From positions 2,790,001 to 2,854,000 of the forward strand of contig JAMWBK010000003.1 of the NCBI GenBank assembly GCA_029953675.1: a stretch of 64,000 bases of DNA. The letters run 5' to 3'. The stretch comes from Rhodosorus marinus. Lineage: Eukaryota; Rhodophyta; Stylonematophyceae; Stylonematales; Stylonemataceae. Positions 21,681 through 33,400 of the stretch are shown piece after piece. The position numbers were made by a program, and so were the translations under genes. Numbering within the stretch: the stretch's first letter is position 1; each line of letters opens with the position of its first letter. The notes under the pieces are model-generated. The model was not told where the DNA came from and searched no databases. It saw only the letters and a program-made list of their open reading frames with translations.

Positions 21681-22787
21681 CTAGGTCGATAGACGTCCCT
21701 CTGACTGTCTCAGCCGACGTTTTCTCCTTTCCTCCACTACGAATTGCTGCCCCTTCATTAACACCCATGCGAGGTGAAACTTTCTCTCGGTCACCTGAGG
21801 AGACAAGGTGAGCACGAATTGAGTGATTGCAAGGGCTTCACTTAATTGCGTTCGGCGGCACTTGTAGAAGCAACGTTTTCCCTTTGTAAGAAAACCGCCG
21901 TACCTTATCCTTCAGGAGCTTGTTCGCATCCCTCATCCTGTTTTTATTTTCAATGGCCCTCGCTGTGGCTTGCAGCTGAGAGACTTGCAGTTGGGCGTTC
22001 AGAGCTGAAAGCGTTCCAAGTTGTTCCTGCAGCCGTTCAACATGTGCACGTTTCTTTTTTCTTAAACGCGCAGCAGCGATGCGATTGTTCTCGTTTCTGT
22101 AGAAGACAACATGGACGGAAGCATTGATGATGAGCTCTCCTGGATTTTCACATGGTAGTAGTGAAGGCGAACGGAATTACCTTCGAGCTTTGGCACGGGA
22201 TGGGTGGTCGTTGCCTGTCGACACGTCGCTTTGATTGGGTGTTATCGATGGACTTGTAGACCGAGGTTGACCTGAAGGTTGGCATGCCGGCACCTTGATA
22301 GCCATAGTATCGACAGTCTTGCCGCTGAGCGACTCAGTCTGCGAGCTAAAACCACAGCTTGCATTTGGATACTAGCCACAAGGATGGGGCAGGACTTCAT
22401 TAGTTTGTTTATCTTTTCAGAATGGCCGTGGAAGCATTCGTGAGGCCATTATACCTCTGTGCTTCCGCTATGGCCTTCCCCTACCCTCTCAAGGAGGGCA
22501 TCAAGTTCCAGGCGACCACGCTGCAATTCTGAATTGTCTCGTGCGCTCGAACACTCTTCGTTCGCTGAAACCAACTTATCACTCATGGGTAAAGGCGCGC
22601 TCAAAGAACATAGGTCAAGGCTCTCACTATCCGGGGATGGACTTCCAAGAACTTGCCTGGTATTCTGCGATGTCTGGTATAGCTGGTACCTCCTCGTATT
22701 CTCTGAAACCAGAAATAGAATTAGAATCTGGGTACAAAGCGATTTGGGAACCTACGAGTTCATCTTGCAGTACTCACCATCGTCCAT
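21681..22787 (-). CDS. bZIP transcription factor
   Basis: Five exons on the minus strand: 22787-22778 (a 10-nt first exon), 22702-22485, 22371-22181, 22096-21904, 21794-21681. They sum to 726 nt, 241 residues, all junctions GT-AG and in frame. The basic region RAKARRNENNRIAAARLRKK (spanning the junction at 22181/22096) carries the N-x7-R signature of bZIP factors in its NRIAAARLR part, followed by a heptad zipper VERLQEQLGTLSALNAQL that runs on for several turns. The N-terminal half is Ser-rich and acidic-polar. The protein should bind palindromic or half-site ACGT-type DNA as a dimer in the nucleus. No long ORF marks this gene because all exons are short; the tiny first exon is an inference that fits the ATG, donor and phase. 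Confidence 0.85.
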
Positions 22788-23880
22788 ACTTCACACAAAG
22801 CAACAACAATCTGATTACCTTCATTAACACTCTATTTGCCAGTGCGACCTGAATCCTCGGGGAACCTGCTCGCTCACATTCGTTCCGCTTATGGGCGCTA
22901 CCTTTGACACAGAACTCATCAAATCGAGATTTATTCGGACAGCCGCCTACCTAAAGACGCCAACTACATGTGTAATGGCCAGAAAACAGAAGGAAACTAA
23001 AGAATCGAGTTCCTCCTGTTGCCGACAATCCATACTGCGCCGACCAGCCGAACCTGCGGAGGCCCCGCAATCCGTCACACTGCTGGGCGTTGGTTTTCGT
23101 TTTTTGTTTTTTTTCAAGCAACGAATAGAAGAAATAATAAGGAAGCGAGAACAAACAAAAACTCCTACCATCAAAGCGAACAACAATGAACGTTTGATTC
23201 ATTGAACATCGCCTCCGAGCACTCAACTTCCCTTCTACTGCCATACATTTCAAGTCTGCTGCAACTGATGCGCTCACAACCTATGGAACAAAGTACAATC
23301 TACAAGAAAACATTATTGATCATCGTACGTCTGTATGTAATTGACGCTCAACCGATGAAAACGAATTATAATATTACGAAAAAAATCATAATAGATGATC
23401 ACTAGTCTTTTGTAATTGACACTTAATCTATGAAACAAATTACATTCTACAAGGAATAATCATTGATGATCATAACGAAAGCCGCTCTTTCCAAAAATAT
23501 TGATAATTCTATGTATCCCGTATTTGAAAAACAAATAGATATTCATGGCCTTCCAAAAAAGAAACAAAAACATGTACAAGAACGACACAATGTTTTAACC
23601 CCTTGCAAATTATGTTCTACGTTTGTTTGATCTTTTGTGCAGCACCCCCTAGTGATCAAACGCTATGGAATAAGACGATAAGACCTTTCATCTATTTTCT
23701 TAAATAGTAATACTTGTATCGATTAATTCTTCTAAGACCAGTCAAGGGCTTTTGGCGTTGCCGAGGTCTGGAACGAAAGCTTACCCCCCTCCACACTTAT
23801 CATCGAGGGGGTGTGCTTTTTCGATGGGCAAAAAAACGGATATCTTTTCAATTTTCCAAAAAAAGAGAGACAAAATTAAG
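22788..23880. other. Intergenic, AT-rich toward 23.3-23.7 kb
   Basis: Upstream flank of the bZIP gene. 23280-23560 contains two related AT-rich segments with acaatctacaagaaaac- and acattctacaaggaata-like starts about 160 bp apart, a weak direct repeat. No gene is supported. Confidence 0.35.
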
Positions 23881-23894
23881 AAATTACGAACATC

Positions 23895-24365
23895 CGAACC
23901 CCTAACAGTTAATATATCTTTTAGTTTTAACCGCTTTAATTGCTGATCCTGTGAAGTGGCATTTCTATGCATTTACTGGGAGAAAATACTTGAAGGAGAC
24001 GGAGATTGTTTTTGGCCGTACGTCAACCGGTGGCGTTAGTCTGGCCGATCCCTCGTGCGGGTTGTTAGTGATGAACTATTTTGAACCTATCTATAACGGC
24101 GAGAGAGAGGGCGACACGGAGACGTCCTAGACTGGCCTTTGCTGAGTTCGCAGTCGATGGCCTTCCAGGTAATTTACCTTTGTGTTGTATGTATTGAGCT
24201 ATACTTTGTCATTCAACAATCTTCCATGTTTTTTTGGCCTTACACTTGAATAAATGTGTCAGTTAGTTATTGAGAAGTTCCCAACGAATGAGCAGCCCGA
24301 CCACAATGCTACTTTCTGGGCGGCCGATGACCATGGTCTATCAAGTCCTGATTTTACTGCCTGAA
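23895..24365 (+). pseudogene. Orphan coding-like exons, possibly a relic gene
   Basis: From 23908 an open stretch of about 215 bases encodes a hydrophobic lead and then HFYAFTGRKYLKETEIVFGR, ending at a stop near 24130. A second open stretch, 24263-24363, preceded by a good acceptor (aaatgtgtcag), encodes LVIEKFPTNEQPDHNATFWA and stops. No ATG start and no linking donor of the right phase were found. Candidate: two exons of a decayed gene or an incompletely understood real gene. No family recognised. Confidence 0.3.
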
Positions 24366-25908
24366 ATTTCGGATAACGTACTGGTCAACTCTTTCTTTTC
24401 AGAGAGTAGAAAAGTATTTGCTGTAGTAGAATGACATTTGCTAGCTTGATATGGAAGGCTCCTTTTCACCCACACCTCGGCGGAGCGTTGCGTTGTGTGC
24501 GCCAGACCAATACTGTGAGGGTAGAGAAACGGATTCGCGTGTGTCGGTGTAAGTCTAGATTCAATTTATGGAACAGTGGTTGAGCTTTGAACAGGAAACA
24601 TCTATAGTGTCTCCGTCCAAATGTTAACTGTGGTTGTTCTTTTTACTTAAATCAACATTATTTCCCGACATATGTTTCCGGACCTCCATACCAGGTGATT
24701 GTTCAAAAATTCGGTTCCGCTTCGCAGGGGGTGTTCAAAAAACACTCTCCCGGGGTGTCACCAGCACGCCTTTGTGGTGTTAACTGAAGATACATCGCAG
24801 GAAGCTGTAGACTGCGCGAGAGTAAAGATCGGCGGGTGGGAAAGGCTGTGGAATATGGATGAGGGGTGGCCCAACGCAGGACCACGGGAGCTAGGTAGAG
24901 ACGAAATGATCTTGAGTATCAGAACGCTGCTAGGTCTACCCCCTCCGGGGCTAGCATGGTCGTACACGTGCACCGTTTGTGAACCGCCTCACGACGCAGG
25001 AGGAATTCAACGCCTTCACAGTGCCGGACCGCATCAGATATGCGAACAACACGCCATGATGAGCTCAAAATGGAGCTGAGCCGATGAATGCACCTGTGGA
25101 GTTTTGAGGACCTGCAAGCCCAGTTCCGGGGCTTCCTTGCCGGGTCAGGGATTCGTCCTGACATGTAGCAAGGCACACGACAAGCGGACATGTATACGCG
25201 CTGGATGTAATGGTGACGTCCCCACTGCAACGCCATCAAATTGAGGCATACCAGCTGGAGAAGCGGGTATGCCGCGGAGAAAGCCTAACAGGATAAAATG
25301 ACCATAACCCACTCGAGAAGGTAATATCTGCTGAACGAAGGGAGGTGATCCTAGTTCCATTTATTGTTGAGACGTAGGGGGGCTCAGCCAAGCATGCGTG
25401 GAGTTTCTCCGCAAGGCCACCGCCCATTTGCACGATCGTGAAACACACCTATCTTCGGCGAGATGCCAGTTGAACCGGCTTATATGGCAACACATCCCCC
25501 GGCTAGTCCAGCATGCGATCGAGAAAGGACCGCGCCGACCGGCCAATATTTCCGTCAGCTAGTTCTTGGATTAAACCTCTGGACGGGGGGTTCTGGGTAC
25601 GTGTAGACGGTACATAGTGTTGTAGTGGTGCGCGTCGGTATGTTGCTGACGAACATAAGGCGACGGGGTCATAGCCATGATAATACATCAATAAGGAATC
25701 CTTATTATTGGCCGACAATTATAGAATATACGTATAAAAATCGCCTTAGCTCAAAACATTTAGCTATACAATTTAATATTTTATCCAATGAATAAACGTG
25801 AATTTTAATTGTTAGCCAATCATTCAATTCCCCGCCAATTCAAAACTGGGGCTAGGGAAGGTAGGCTTTAGTCTCCGAAGCATAATCGAATCCGGTCAAT
25901 AAATAGCG
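24366..25908. other. Gene-poor; possible decayed mobile element
   Basis: 24700-25720 is richer in GC than its flanks and carries overlapping, broken ORFs on both strands, including FVNRLTTQEEFNAFTVPDRI in one plus frame, which ends in stops. The pattern suggests a degenerated retroelement, but I cannot name a domain. 25720-25850 is AT-rich. Confidence 0.25.
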
Positions 25909-26374
25909 GTGGGGAGGGGGGCGATCTTGATGCGGTGGGGAATAGAGGGGGAATTCGACTATCCGTTGACGAGAAACGTTTTATCTTCATGTACTACTGA
26001 GCATGGGGAAATGCTAAATATTCTCAACCTGTATTTGCCGGTCCGGATGGGGAATTCTTTTATGCCTGTTGCACGCTACAAGTTTCCACTCGGAAAATTC
26101 GGTCCATCTTTACTTCAAACTTACCCAAAAAGCCAAGCCTGCCAGTCAGGGTTTTATAGCTGTTTGCTACTGCCTGTGGATGACCGAGTGTTGCCCCCCT
26201 GATCGCTCTTCCCTTGCCTCATACCGTGGAAATAGCTTCCCTTTTGCTGACTCGCATACATTCCTTAATAGATCACCAAAACTGCCGGCGGACTTCATTG
26301 TCGAGATGTTGCCTTTGGGTTGTTCCTCTTGCTTGAGGTATTTTTTTCCAGTCATAGGTTGCTGGGCCTCTATG

Positions 26375-26517
26375 CCATTGAGCACACTGATTCAGGGTTT
26401 CAGTCCCGCTTCGCAGAGACTCAAGCCCAGTCGCAGTTTTGTTGAGCGACTACACACACAGCTTATTGTGACCCTCTGCGAAGCGGGACTGAATTCCTGA
26501 ATCAGTCTGCTCAATGG
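26375..26517. repeat. Imperfect inverted repeat, 44-bp arms around a 55-bp loop
   Basis: The left arm, 26375-26418, begins ccattgagcacactgattca and ends with cagtcccgcttcgcagag. The right arm, 26474-26517, is its reverse complement with a few mismatches. The 18-bp inner part is perfect. The loop, 26419-26473, is not palindromic. It could form a long hairpin and resembles a foldback or MITE-like relic. Confidence 0.8.
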
Positions 26518-26559
26518 ACAGTGGGTCTGGACGTCTTTGTCGACATGTTGACTCAGGGC

Positions 26560-26600
26560 TGTTTGGCTCTGAACAAACGGATGACGACAATGAAAACCTC
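26560..26600 (+). repeat. Dispersed repeat copy A
   Basis: The string ctcagggctgtttggctctg followed by aacaaacggatgacgac matches copies at 55631-55668 and 56101-56140, about 35 bp with a few changes. No coding role is apparent. Confidence 0.6.
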
Positions 26601-28138
26601 TGATTCTGAATTAACACGGTCGGATTGGATAAAATCCGCGTTTCTGAAATGAATCAGATTAAATGCATAAAAGGCCAATCCCCGAAATCCGGAAAAATGG
26701 TATTAATCCAGCCTTGGTTGTTGCCGACAGCTCTGAAATCTTCGGTGAAGCTGGCGGTCCTCACCACTGGTCGTTAGCAACGTACAGACCTACGTACTAC
26801 AGCAGAGACTCTCAGGGTCTCGTGATGGTCCTCTTCTAGTTAGTTGAGATTTGGGATGAAAATGTGTGCGTCTCAAACGTGTATTGCTGCATCCAAACGC
26901 TCGGAAGAAGATCTGTATCAGACATTGTGTTGAAGGTCTACTGGCACACCAAAGAGCGTATGTCTAGCGTGTAGTCGGCATAAGCTACACGACCACCACA
27001 TTAATTCGTGGCTACCAGAGGCTCCTGGATCCGGACCTCTGGTACGGTTCCCATTTCGCCGGTTGGCATGGTGGCGCTGAAGTTTAAAGAGAAGCCGGAG
27101 GATGGGCCCATTTATCAGATAACTGGTAATGCAAACTAGTTTTTGCACCTTTCGTAATCGTCTCCTTCCTTCCCTGTCGTTACAGACCAGAAGGTCACTG
27201 CACCGACCCCCTCAATCGAACGACCTCATGGAGGAACTCCAAAAAACAACCAATCGATCGGTGCTCAGTCAGCGCTCAGTCAGTGAACACTTGCACTCGA
27301 GTTTTGAAGTACAAGGGCAAGGACACTAAAGATCATAGTAGATAAAAGACGACGCTCAAATCTCGTATTCTTCTCCTCCCTCCCCCTTCGCTCAAGAGAA
27401 GAGCGTCATACACCAACCGTTGACGCACCGGCCCATCAACCGGACTTCATCAATTACCGCCGATGAGCAATGGACAAAAGATTTCATATCACTTCACCTT
27501 CCACCGCCCGTCGCACTGAAGACTCATAAAGATAGATCGGTGCGCCGAAGACCATAGTACATAATACACACTCATCTTCGTACTCCTCTCCCCCTCTCCT
27601 ACTCGCCCCAAGACGATAACGTCATTGCACCGTTCCCGTGAACACAAATTCATCAAGTAGTCCAAAAACGATCGGTGCAGGCGCCAGTGAGCACCGCATC
27701 AATGGCGTATCGAGTTACCAAGGGGGGGGCGAAGATACTGAAGCTCAGATTCATATCACTTCACCTTCGTTACAAGTCCACTGAAGACCAGTCGTCAGAG
27801 GATCGATCCCCCAATCCCCACCACCCTACCAAGCGATGCCGATCGGGTGCACCGGCGGTGAGAGATTCCAAAGAGGAGTATTGGGAAGGGAAAGGGAGGG
27901 CATCATCATTGCCGTCACTCTTCTTTACGGAGACGAAAGTGGACCTTCTGGACTGGAAGGTTGACCACCCAAGTGGGATTTCTAGCTTGAGGAAGACGTG
28001 TCAATGGATGCGTTGAGGTGGTTTGATTGATCGCGTATTCTTTGAAGGTTTGCTTGCTGGTCGAGGGTGATTTTTGGGGGTGGGTACTTAAAGAGGGTGT
28101 GGAGCTCGGACGGGAGGAGAAAAAAGTTCTGGGCAGCA

Positions 28139-30192
28139 ATGAAAACGAATAGGGAAAAAGGTGGCGATGATGGTGGTGAGGAAGAGGAATCGACTGATCA
28201 AAAGGCCCCCGTGGCGAAGAAGTTGGTCGTTGGGAAACGGGTGACCACGTTCGCCAGGGCGCTTGCGTCGAGTCGGAAGAAGGTTGGTTCGCAAAACTGT
28301 CTATTATGACGTCCCTGGGATTGTAGATTAGCGGGGAGAAATTTGACTAAATCTGCAATCCCCCGGCTTCGAGAGGCTTTTCTATGTATCTGAAAACGCT
28401 CGACCATGCGTATTCGTCCGATTCTGATGCGCAGGTGAGAGATCTCGCGTTGGAGGCGCTGCAAGTCTGGCTGGAGAAACACGATGACTTGAGCGATGTT
28501 GAAATGCAGAAGTTGTGGAAAGCTCTGTTCTACTATATTTGGATGGCGGACAAGGAGAAGGAAATCGAAAAGGTAAATTGCTGCACTCTCTCCAGATACG
28601 AATGGTAAAGCTGAGACTACCGAATCACGGACGCGCGTGACAGGTCATCGCCAGGGTTGTTGGGCTATCCGATATAGCAGGAATGCCGTTTATTCGGGGA
28701 TTGTTTAAGTGCATGGTCAGAGAATGGCATGGAATCGATCGACTGCGAATTGATAAGTACTATTCACTGATCAACGAAGCTCTAGACAAGTCCCTTGAGA
28801 TCATCCTCAGCTCTGGTTCCAAGGAGCAGTTGGCCAAGACCTTGTCGGAATTCGTTACGATTCTGGACGAGGAGGTGAGAGAATATCTCTGCTCAGTGAG
28901 CTATCAAACTAAAACCCGCGAAAAAGCAACTTACTTAGCAATAACTTCTTCTCTGGTCCATATTCCAGGTCTTTTCGAAGTCCGGAAAGGAAGGCAAAGG
29001 GCTTACTCTGCACCTGCTTGAGAAATGGACGGACAACATCCTGAAACCACTTCTAGATCGCCGGCCAAAGTCTACGACGGAAATCCTCGCTGTCATGATT
29101 GATCCGTTGTTCGATCTTCTGAGCTCAACGGATGTGTCGAGTCCGAAGAAGGCATCTCAGGTCCTTGACTCCGTTCTTAACAGTTGGATCGAAGCCGGAG
29201 CAGGGGACGCGGAAACAGGTTTGTCCTTCTGAACGAACGAAGAGGTCCACGATCGACCTGGTTGCAAAGAGCTGAGATAACCCATGTGAATTCCCCAACT
29301 TTTCACCCGCTGGCAGCGATCAGACCTCCCCGAGCGGTCCTTTTGTTTGCCGTGAGGACCAAGCTGTTCAACATGGCATCGGACAAGGATGCTCCTGAAA
29401 ATAATCGAGAAGTGCTGTATGCCCTTTGGACCAAGAGCAAACGCTCTTGTGATCTGCTGGCTCCAGAAGAAACCAGTAAGTTGATGAAGTGGAAATAGTT
29501 CAATTGAGCATTACCTCCGTCGAGAGACGGGAATGTATCCAACCTCTTGCTGAGAAATATTCGCGTCCGTGTTTCCCAACCAGAAACGCACCCAACCAGA
29601 CCGCTTCCAGACCCATCCTCGAAGGCATCACAGAAGAAAAGAAAACTGGAGGCCAAGAAAAAGAGAAAGCAACAACGGCAAAAGAACAGTACTCAACAAC
29701 GGAAGGGCATAGAGAAAGAAGGTAGGCAAATGAGAAAGGTTCCCTAGCACGAGCGTCGAGGCTGGATACAATGACGTTAAGTTGCGGCGAAATTTCCTCC
29801 AAACCATGTTCCTTCCATAAACACGGATGAAGCCAACGTGCACGCGAAAACTGAGTCCTCGTCCGATCGATCTTCGACCCAGCAAGGTGTCCGCAGTAAA
29901 TCTCATGAAACTGAGAAGGAAGGTAGGCAGCTACCCAAACCATGCTTCCTACGGTCGCGCTCTTTTTGGACACTTCCTCTATTCGAACACTCTCTTGCGT
30001 GAAGAATCCTCATCGTCTTTGTTGTCTGGGCGAAACGTAGATGAATCAAACGGTGCTGAGAAAGGAAGACGATCTCCCGATGGACCCCCGAAAGAGAGGA
30101 AAACGGTGCGGTTCTCCTTAGAGGACAATCAGGTCCATATCTTACCGAAGACCAAACGAAAACGGAAGGTCAATAGATCGCTCTTCTTCTAG
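28139..30192 (+). CDS. RRP1: Ribosomal RNA processing protein 1 (Nop52 family)
   Basis: Eight exons: 28139-28282, 28435-28572, 28644-28874, 28969-29218, 29317-29475, 29584-29721, 29782-29922, 30041-30192; 1353 nt, 450 residues, frame closed. The Nop52 domain occupies roughly residues 30-260 with FARALASSRK, LEALQVWLEK, LWKALFYYIWMADKEKE and the hallmark FKCMVREWHGIDRLRIDKYY, plus KWTDNILKPLLDRR. The tail is Lys/Arg-rich and nucleolar in character (SQKKRKLEAKKKRKQQRQK). Near the end KTVRFSL fits the RVxF protein phosphatase 1 docking consensus, echoing the PP1-binding tail of vertebrate RRP1B. Role: maturation of 27S pre-rRNA to 25S/5.8S in the nucleolus. The last three introns are inferred from phase and composition. 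Confidence 0.9.
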
Positions 30193-30826
30193 CTGACTGC
30201 TTGGACAGCGCAAGTCTTGTATCTACTAATTTCTAATGAAACTGGAGCTCAATTTTGTCTTTCGGACCATTTCCGAACTATAGGAGCCCTAGCTCGTTTC
30301 TCACATAGCGGTTTGATTGCCCTGATTCAGCAACCTCGTGTTCCCATTTTGGGAAAGGACGGGCTCGACTTTGTGGGTTGCTATCAAGACTCGCGATGAA
30401 GGCGAGTTCGCGCCACCAGGCGATTTTGGATTCCGTCCGCGCGTTCAGATCGGTCGACGCCAGTAACTCCTTTAGAAAAGCATTGAGACCAGACGGTCTT
30501 GTGGTCCCCGCTTCGAAAAAGCTGTCCAGCTTCGATTCTCAGTCGGGATCCATACACCATGGACACATAACATACTTTACATTGCTTTGTACAAGAATCG
30601 ATAAGGAACTTTCAAGCTGTGCAGTATGGCGGTATCTTTCCAAAACATTTACAATACGACCATTCTGGAGTTAAGGTTTTGGCGCAACGGTTCTCCTGTG
30701 GTCCAGTCCATCGCCCATGAAATCTGGTTTCCAAAGACCGCCGCTAACCACAGAAAGTGACATCCTTGCGAACACCTTTCGGACGATTTGTCCGGATTGC
30801 ATAATTACATATTTGGTCCTCTTGAC
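30193..30826. other. Convergent intergenic gap
   Basis: Between the 3' ends of RRP1 and the C2H2 gene. An ATG at 30396 opens a plus-strand ORF of about 92 codons starting MKASSRHQAILDSVRAFRSV; it has no partner exon or recognised motif, so I do not call it a gene. Confidence 0.3.
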
Positions 30827-32403
30827 CTATTCACCAGAACCGTCGGCCAAAGGCGCAGGGAAAGTAGTTCCTACAACATTCGACGCTCTCCCGACTCCCG
30901 GGGACATTAAAGTAGGTGAAGCCAGTAAACCACCAGGAGACATGAATGGTGACGGTGAGAAAACTCCCAAACCTCTTCCAGGCGATATCGGGGGCAATCC
31001 GGTCGGCGTCTGCATGTTCCAACCGGAGAAGGCACCTAATGCACTACCAGTCAACCCACCCCCGCCGCCAGGCATTCCAGGCGTGGTCCCTGTACCATAG
31101 CCAGGATGAAACGGACTTGGCACCCCAGTGACAACCATTGGAGACATTGCGGTGAATCTATCGGAAACCTTCGCCTTGCTCGGGTTGCTTCGCTTAACGG
31201 CGGCTTCGGCGAAACGAATTTCCTTGCGTTTCGCTGAGCCCACATCCGCTCGATCGGCATGTTTTGAATCCTCATCATCAACATAAAAGTCGCCGAGATC
31301 AAGCTCCAGCGATCTGATATGTTCGTTCAGGTCGGCACCACTCATGAGCGCTTGCTGTTCCTTCTCGTCCATCTGGTCCAGTTGCGAAACTGTCGGCAGT
31401 GTCTGCGCACAGAGCAAAAAGATGGAGGGTATAAGGTTAGACAAAGCTGACAAGGACCTACATCGGCGCCGCAATGTACTGCATCCGAACAACCGCTTAC
31501 CGCGCTTGCATCTCTCGTAAGATCAGCAAAGTTGACTTGCTTGGCTAGAAGCTCCCTCTTCACGTCGTTTTGGTCCACGGCTGGGCGAGTACCATTGGTG
31601 CTCCAGTCGCTCTCTACAGGCATCCCCATCCTCTGCGTTGGTTCCTCAACCGATCCCATGGACTCCATGAAGCGGTACGCGCTCTCATTATGTTGATCAT
31701 TCGAACACCCTTGATCCCCTCTATGAACGGCTCCACCAGCCGCGTATCCCGGACCCGCAGTTTGCTTCCTCTCTCCCGACAGGAATCTCGCAAGGTCCTG
31801 GGCTTGACTTGCCTGCTGTTGTTTGGTTGCCTCGTCCTTCCCCATCCAAGGTTGGGGTTTTCCTGCGGGGGGGTAAGCTTGCGGTCGTCCTTGAACGGCA
31901 GGCGCCGTCTGTTGTTGTGTGTTGCCTATGATTTGATCGAAAGAATACTGCTGATTCTGAGGCATCCTTTGTGCCTGCATTCCATCGTTGCGCATGTTCA
32001 TCGCTCCCTGACCCTGTTGGTACGCCGTCCGTACGGAAGGACTGTTCAAGTACGCGAGGATGTTTGAATACGACGCCGGATTTGCAGGTTCACTGCTAAC
32101 ACTTGCAGCGCCACCGTTAGTTGTCTGGGTCCTACTAGCCGGAGCATCTCCTCCGCTGATTTGCTGTTGGCTCGCTAGACCCTTATGCGCAGCAAGATGG
32201 GAGATCCACGATGACCTCCACATGAACGTCTTACCGCAATCGGCATAGTTGCACTTGAAAGGTTTCTCCCCGGTATGCATTCGAATGTGCGCCTTCAGAT
32301 TATAGTTTTTCCCAAAGTCCTTGTTGCACCCCTCGAAATGACAAGCATATCGCTTTTTCCCTTTGCGAGGGGCAACGGCCTGCTTGCTGATCCTCCCCTC
32401 CAT
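30827..32403 (-). CDS. C2H2 zinc finger transcription factor (two fingers)
   Basis: Two exons, 32403-31501 and 31402-30827, 1479 nt, 492 residues. Near the N-terminus are two adjacent TFIIIA-type fingers: CHFEGC...HIRMH, the linker TGEKPFKC, then CNYADC...HLAAH. The first finger has C-x4-C and H-x3-H spacing and the linker is the classic DNA-binding TGEKP. The middle is Gln-rich (QQGQGAMNMRNDG, TQQQTAP), a likely activation or coactivator surface. The second exon has an acidic helix (LELDLGDFYVDDED) and a long Gly/Pro/Ser tail. ATG 32403 was chosen because the upstream in-frame extension starts after a stop and only with GTG. It is probably a sequence-specific nuclear regulator; its targets are unknown. 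Confidence 0.85.
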
Positions 32404-33400
32404 TTCCTTCCAAGAAAACAACTCCTCGACCCGCCTCTTAAATGAGTCCCTCCCACCCACCTACCTAATCCACGTACAACACGGAGAAATCTTCTCTCCT
32501 CTTCCCCCTTCACAATCCACTCCCACCTTCTGCACTTCTTCTCGACTTAACTGTACCTGAATTTGACGATTCCAGGGCAACCATTGCTCATATGCCCATC
32601 ACGCTACCCTTAAAATACCAACACTTTTGTGTTCGTCACTCCCAGCTCCCTCAATCCCAGCCGGGCAAAACTGTCCACAGCAACCCAACGATGAAACAAA
32701 CACTGATACTCGATAAAACACCGAATACTAACAAAACTCTCTACCTTAAAACATGTCCAAAATCCCTAAACCACTCCAAAAAAACCCCACTCCGCCCCCC
32801 CCCTCCCGCCCACCTTTCCTCAATACCACAACCTCTTAACAACCAAACATCTACAGCGCCCACCTCCTATGACTACACAACTTTTTATCCAAAAAATACA
32901 AAACAACCAACACCACCATCTCCGGCCCCGGCCCGCCCCCTCTCCGGTTCTGGTTTTTTTTTTTTCACTCAACACAGACGCTCTCCTCGGCAGATCTCCA
33001 TCGAGCACAAAACGCTTTCCTTAAGTTAACCCTCTTTCGAATGAAACCCACCACTCCTAATCATCCCCCAAGACCCTTTTACTTCAAAACCTTCAAGACT
33101 GACCGTTCTCTCACGTGCATCTCTCTAGCGAAAGCCAAAGCCCACTCTACACTTCATGAAACCCCCAAAACGTACAAAACTCCCGCAACACCTTCCGCCT
33201 TTCTTCCCCCCCTTCCATCACATAACTCCTTTCCAACAAGAAAAACCAAAAAAAACCATTGACTTCTTTTATTCTCCCCAGCCCCCCTCCCGCCCGCCCA
33301 CCCCCCCCTCCTCTTTGACTCTCCACCTTCTAATCCTAAGAAAACCATTTCTTCAGATTATCAACCCCCTTTCTTAAAAAACAACAAAACTAAACCGCAA
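32404..33400. other. C/A-rich intergenic upstream of the C2H2 gene
   Basis: Plus strand is strongly pyrimidine- and A-rich (polypurine on minus), with runs of C around 32795 and 33300. ORFs here are compositional artefacts with Pro/Thr/Lys bias. It is likely promoter or 5' leader sequence of the zinc finger gene. Confidence 0.5.

Larger units (their letters stand above)
25909..28138. other. Gene-poor interval before RRP1
   Basis: Outside the inverted repeat there is no confident gene. 27020-27286 has a coding-like plus-strand segment (MVALKFKEKPEDGPIYQIT) ending at a gtaatg donor, with an in-phase continuation after an acceptor at 27186 to a stop at 27284-27286, but no start. Between 27330 and 27690 two diverged copies of a ~210-bp segment (catagta...ctcctctccc...) suggest an old direct duplication. 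Confidence 0.3.

Noticed and set aside
24699-25079. 126-codon plus ORF as a gene
   Set aside because: No ATG-proximal support or motif; the opposite strand and other frames carry equally long ORFs, as in decayed repeat DNA.
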